Assembly: GCA_015056885.1 (NCBI GenBank) | Contig: SVFL01000003.1 | Location: 62,001-126,000 of the forward strand | Source of the DNA: Lachnospiraceae bacterium | GTDB lineage: Bacteria > Bacillota > Clostridia > Lachnospirales > Lachnospiraceae | Reading direction: 5' to 3' | Length of the DNA: 64,000 nt | In this document: positions 61,743 to 64,000 of the stretch, one piece after another | Position numbering within the stretch: the first letter of the stretch is position 1 | Layout of the letters: each line of letters opens with the position of its first letter | The notes under the pieces: model-generated | What the model was told of the DNA's origin: nothing | The model's input: only the letters and a program-made list of their open reading frames with translations | Databases searched by the model: none | Made by a program: the position numbers and the translations under genes

Positions 61743-61771
61743 TTGACAAGGAAGTACCTCTGTGATAACAT
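61743..61771 (+). promoter_or_regulatory. sigma-A-like promoter
   Basis: TTGACA-N17-TAACAT upstream of 61835. Confidence 0.5.
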
Positions 61772-61834
61772 TCTACGAGTGTATATTTTGAAAATCAAAG
61801 TATATACGGAAGCAATATTATGGAGGAAAAGAAT

Positions 61835-64000
61835 ATGAAGCACAAATGGAAACCGAGCATTACCAAGGGATTGTGCGTAGTGTTAGCAAGCACTATGATT
61901 ATGGAATGCTCAGGATGGCACAATCTACAGGCATTGAATCAGGTTCATGCCGAGGAAAGTCAGGTCGCAGAGTCGGCTTGGGATGGTGTGACGAGAGAGA
62001 AAATCTGGGAATTGGATCGCTGTAGGGTGGTTTATTCCCTTATAAATAATTGGGAAGATGGATATACGACATCTGTTCGAGTGGAAAATACTTCGGATGA
62101 GGCTATTGATAACTGGCATGTATCTTTTCCGGTACAGGAGGAAATCGTAGATATCTGGAATGTACAGATGATTGATGCAGAAGATGGCACAACCGTATTT
62201 AAGAATTTGGGCTGGAATCAGGATATTGCAGCAGGACAGAGCATTTCTTTCGGTTTTACTGCAAAGGAGGCATTTACCGGTTTTCCTGAAATCTGTGAAC
62301 TGCCTGCATCCAGACAGTATGTAGATGAAAAGGATTATGAGATTACCTATCAGGTTACCAATGCATGGGATACCGGACATAATGGCGAAATTTGTATTCG
62401 CAATGTGTCGGATAAGGCTATCGAGGACTGGTTTGTGTCCTTTGACTGCACTTATGAAATCAGTGATTTGTGGAATGGTAAGATCGTCAGCAGCGAGAAT
62501 GGCAGGTATTTGATTCAGAACAAGGACTATAATCAAAACATTGCTGCAGGAGCAGAACTTCGTGTCGGTTTCACGGTGCAGTGTCCCAAGGAGGAGACTC
62601 CTAGCGGATATCGTCTGGAGCAGATTGCCCTTGGCGGTGGAAAAAGTGAGCCGGGCACCACTGATGGTGGAGATGTGAGTGGTTCTGACGTAAGTAATGG
62701 AGATGTAAGCAATGGAGATGTGAGTGGCGGAGACGTAAGCGGTTCCGACATAACCAAGACTCTTCTTACGATTGATACGAAGCAGTTTGATTACAATGAG
62801 GCTGCGGACTATTATCTGACACAGGAGCATGTGGAGAAGTTGACAGGTACATTGACTGACGCAGAACAGGTAGAGAAGCTTAAATTCACTGTGACGGATA
62901 TTAATGGTCTGGTGGTTGATAAGGGTGAGTGCGCTGTTAAGGAAAATTGGATCATAGATGACATTGGTTTTGTAATTGGTTATAACGTTATCACTGTAAC
63001 TGCGGTGTGCGAAAACGGAGAAAAAGTTGCAGAGACGATTTCTTTGATGAATTTCAATCCGGAGAACGTAGATGCAACCGATGTAGACCGTGATGATACG
63101 GATGGAGACGGTATTGACAACTACACGGAGACGATTTTTGGTACAGATCCTTTGAGTGATGATTCCGATGGGGATAAAATCAAGGATTTGGACGAAATGA
63201 GCCAGACCGGAACCAATCCCAATCTGGCAGATACGGATGAGGACGACATTGATGACGGACAGGAGGACCCGGATGAGGACGGTCTCTGTAATCTGGAGGA
63301 GATAAAGGCCGGAACCAATCCCTTGTATGAGGATTATGACAATGACAAGTTAAGTGACGGCGATGAGGTGTTGAAGTATCATACAGATCCCTTAGTGGAG
63401 GATACTGACGAAGACGGTTTGCGTGACGGCGAGGATGTCATCATGGGGTATGAGCCTTGGAATCCCGATACGGACGGTGACGGTATTCTGGACGGAGATG
63501 AAGTGGTTTATCAGACTGCGGTGGAGGAAATCGACCAGGAGAGAGTGGCCGGTATCACGATGGTAGCTGTGTCCATGGATTGTGCCGGATACATTGATAA
63601 TGAGGTGTCTATTTTCAATGTCTATAACCTGGACATGCGTACTACAGATGTGGTAGGCCGTGTAGGTGCAGCGGTGGATATCGAGACCACACAGGAATTT
63701 GATGAGGCCACCATCACCTTTACCTATGATGAGGAAGCTTTGGGAGATAGTTTAGAAGACAATCTGCGAATTGTGTGGTATGATGAAGAAAATGACCAGT
63801 ATGTTGTCATGGACGAGGAGACCGTGATTGACAAGGAAAATAATACCCTGAGCTGCAAGACAACACATTTTTCCACGTGGTTGGTGGTGGATGTGTTGAA
63901 GTGGATTGAGGTGATAAATTCAATTAAAATAGAAGAGCAACCTGCACTAACGGAGTATGAGGTAGACCACTATCTCATTATGGATTGGGCTGGTTTTAGT
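61835..64000 (+). CDS. large secreted protein: two CBM2-like domains, GDVS-repeat linker, TSP3-type calcium repeats; 3' end beyond window
   Basis: Frame open to window end (absent from ORF track). Signal-like MKHKWKPSITKGLCVVLASTMIM; two W.V.F..DWxVSF..LWN...N....IAAG..I.FGF modules; DRDDTDGDGIDNYTETIFGTDPLSDDSDGDKIKDLDE repeats. Confidence 0.8.
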   Translation, partial: MKHKWKPSITKGLCVVLASTMIMECSGWHNLQALNQVHAEESQVAESAWDGVTREKIWELDRCRVVYSLINNWEDGYTTSVRVENTSDEAIDNWHVSFPVQEEIVDIWNVQMIDAEDGTTVFKNLGWNQDIAAGQSISFGFTAKEAFTGFPEICELPASRQYVDEKDYEITYQVTNAWDTGHNGEICIRNVSDKAIEDWFVSFDCTYEISDLWNGKIVSSENGRYLIQNKDYNQNIAAGAELRVGFTVQCPKEETPSGYRLEQIALGGGKSEPGTTDGGDVSGSDVSNGDVSNGDVSGGDVSGSDITKTLLTIDTKQFDYNEAADYYLTQEHVEKLTGTLTDAEQVEKLKFTVTDINGLVVDKGECAVKENWIIDDIGFVIGYNVITVTAVCENGEKVAETISLMNFNPENVDATDVDRDDTDGDGIDNYTETIFGTDPLSDDSDGDKIKDLDEMSQTGTNPNLADTDEDDIDDGQEDPDEDGLCNLEEIKAGTNPLYEDYDNDKLSDGDEVLKYHTDPLVEDTDEDGLRDGEDVIMGYEPWNPDTDGDGILDGDEVVYQTAVEEIDQERVAGITMVAVSMDCAGYIDNEVSIFNVYNLDMRTTDVVGRVGAAVDIETTQEFDEATITFTYDEEALGDSLEDNLRIVWYDEENDQYVVMDEETVIDKENNTLSCKTTHFSTWLVVDVLKWIEVINSIKIEEQPALTEYEVDHYLIMDWAGFS
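62669..62752 (+). repeat. about 5.6 copies of 15-bp repeat encoding G(D/S)DVS(G/N) linker
   Basis: GDVSGSDVSNGDVSNGDVSGGDVSGSD. Confidence 0.85.

Noticed and set aside
61925-62830. 301-aa minus-strand ORF
   Set aside because: Antisense to the CBM2-like secreted protein; its repeats (ISIAYISITYVRTTHIS) mirror the sense-strand GDVS linker.
1-64000. Searched by eye for tRNA, rRNA, integrase/transposase, phage or defence islands
   Set aside because: None recognised; gene order is compact core-genome type. Dedicated tools (tRNAscan, Infernal, PADLOC) were not available.

Overview
AT-rich chromosomal window from a Clostridia-type Firmicute (Lachnospiraceae-like by gene content; inference). It is mostly densely packed housekeeping and sporulation genes on the + strand. 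Contents include rex, nnrD/E, alr, a mazF-like gene, a yebC homologue, an O-acetylhomoserine sulfhydrylase, ftsK/spoIIIE, fhs, an NfnAB-like pair, rlmH, degV, nth, pdp, yqfC-yqfD-phoH-[PgpH-like]-ybeY, lgt, proB, a 5-formyl-THF cycloligase, proA, an [FeFe]-hydrogenase, gltX and a UvrD-type helicase. Minus-strand blocks are an ABC-F gene plus a coiled-coil gene, a DUF1292 gene, potABCD and aroC. Two large surface/secreted proteins run off the edges: a BspA/DUF285-type protein on the left and a CBM2-like/TSP3 calcium-repeat protein on the right. No rRNA, tRNA, CRISPR array or transposase was recognised. Main second-look items: (1) a GH13 isoamylase-like protein with all catalytic regions apparently replaced; (2) six alternating GGATAA motifs phased at about 84 bp upstream of proA; (3) a coiled-coil ORF bracketed by a 29/32-bp inverted repeat; (4) a shortened PgpH-like protein with HD changed to HV in the phoH-ybeY slot; (5) a structured repeat-rich intergenic region upstream of rlmH; (6) a His/Cys-repeat small protein; (7) a mazF-like toxin gene without an adjacent antitoxin but with a 24-bp palindrome at its RBS; (8) a Rex operator-like site embedded in a consensus promoter of rex.
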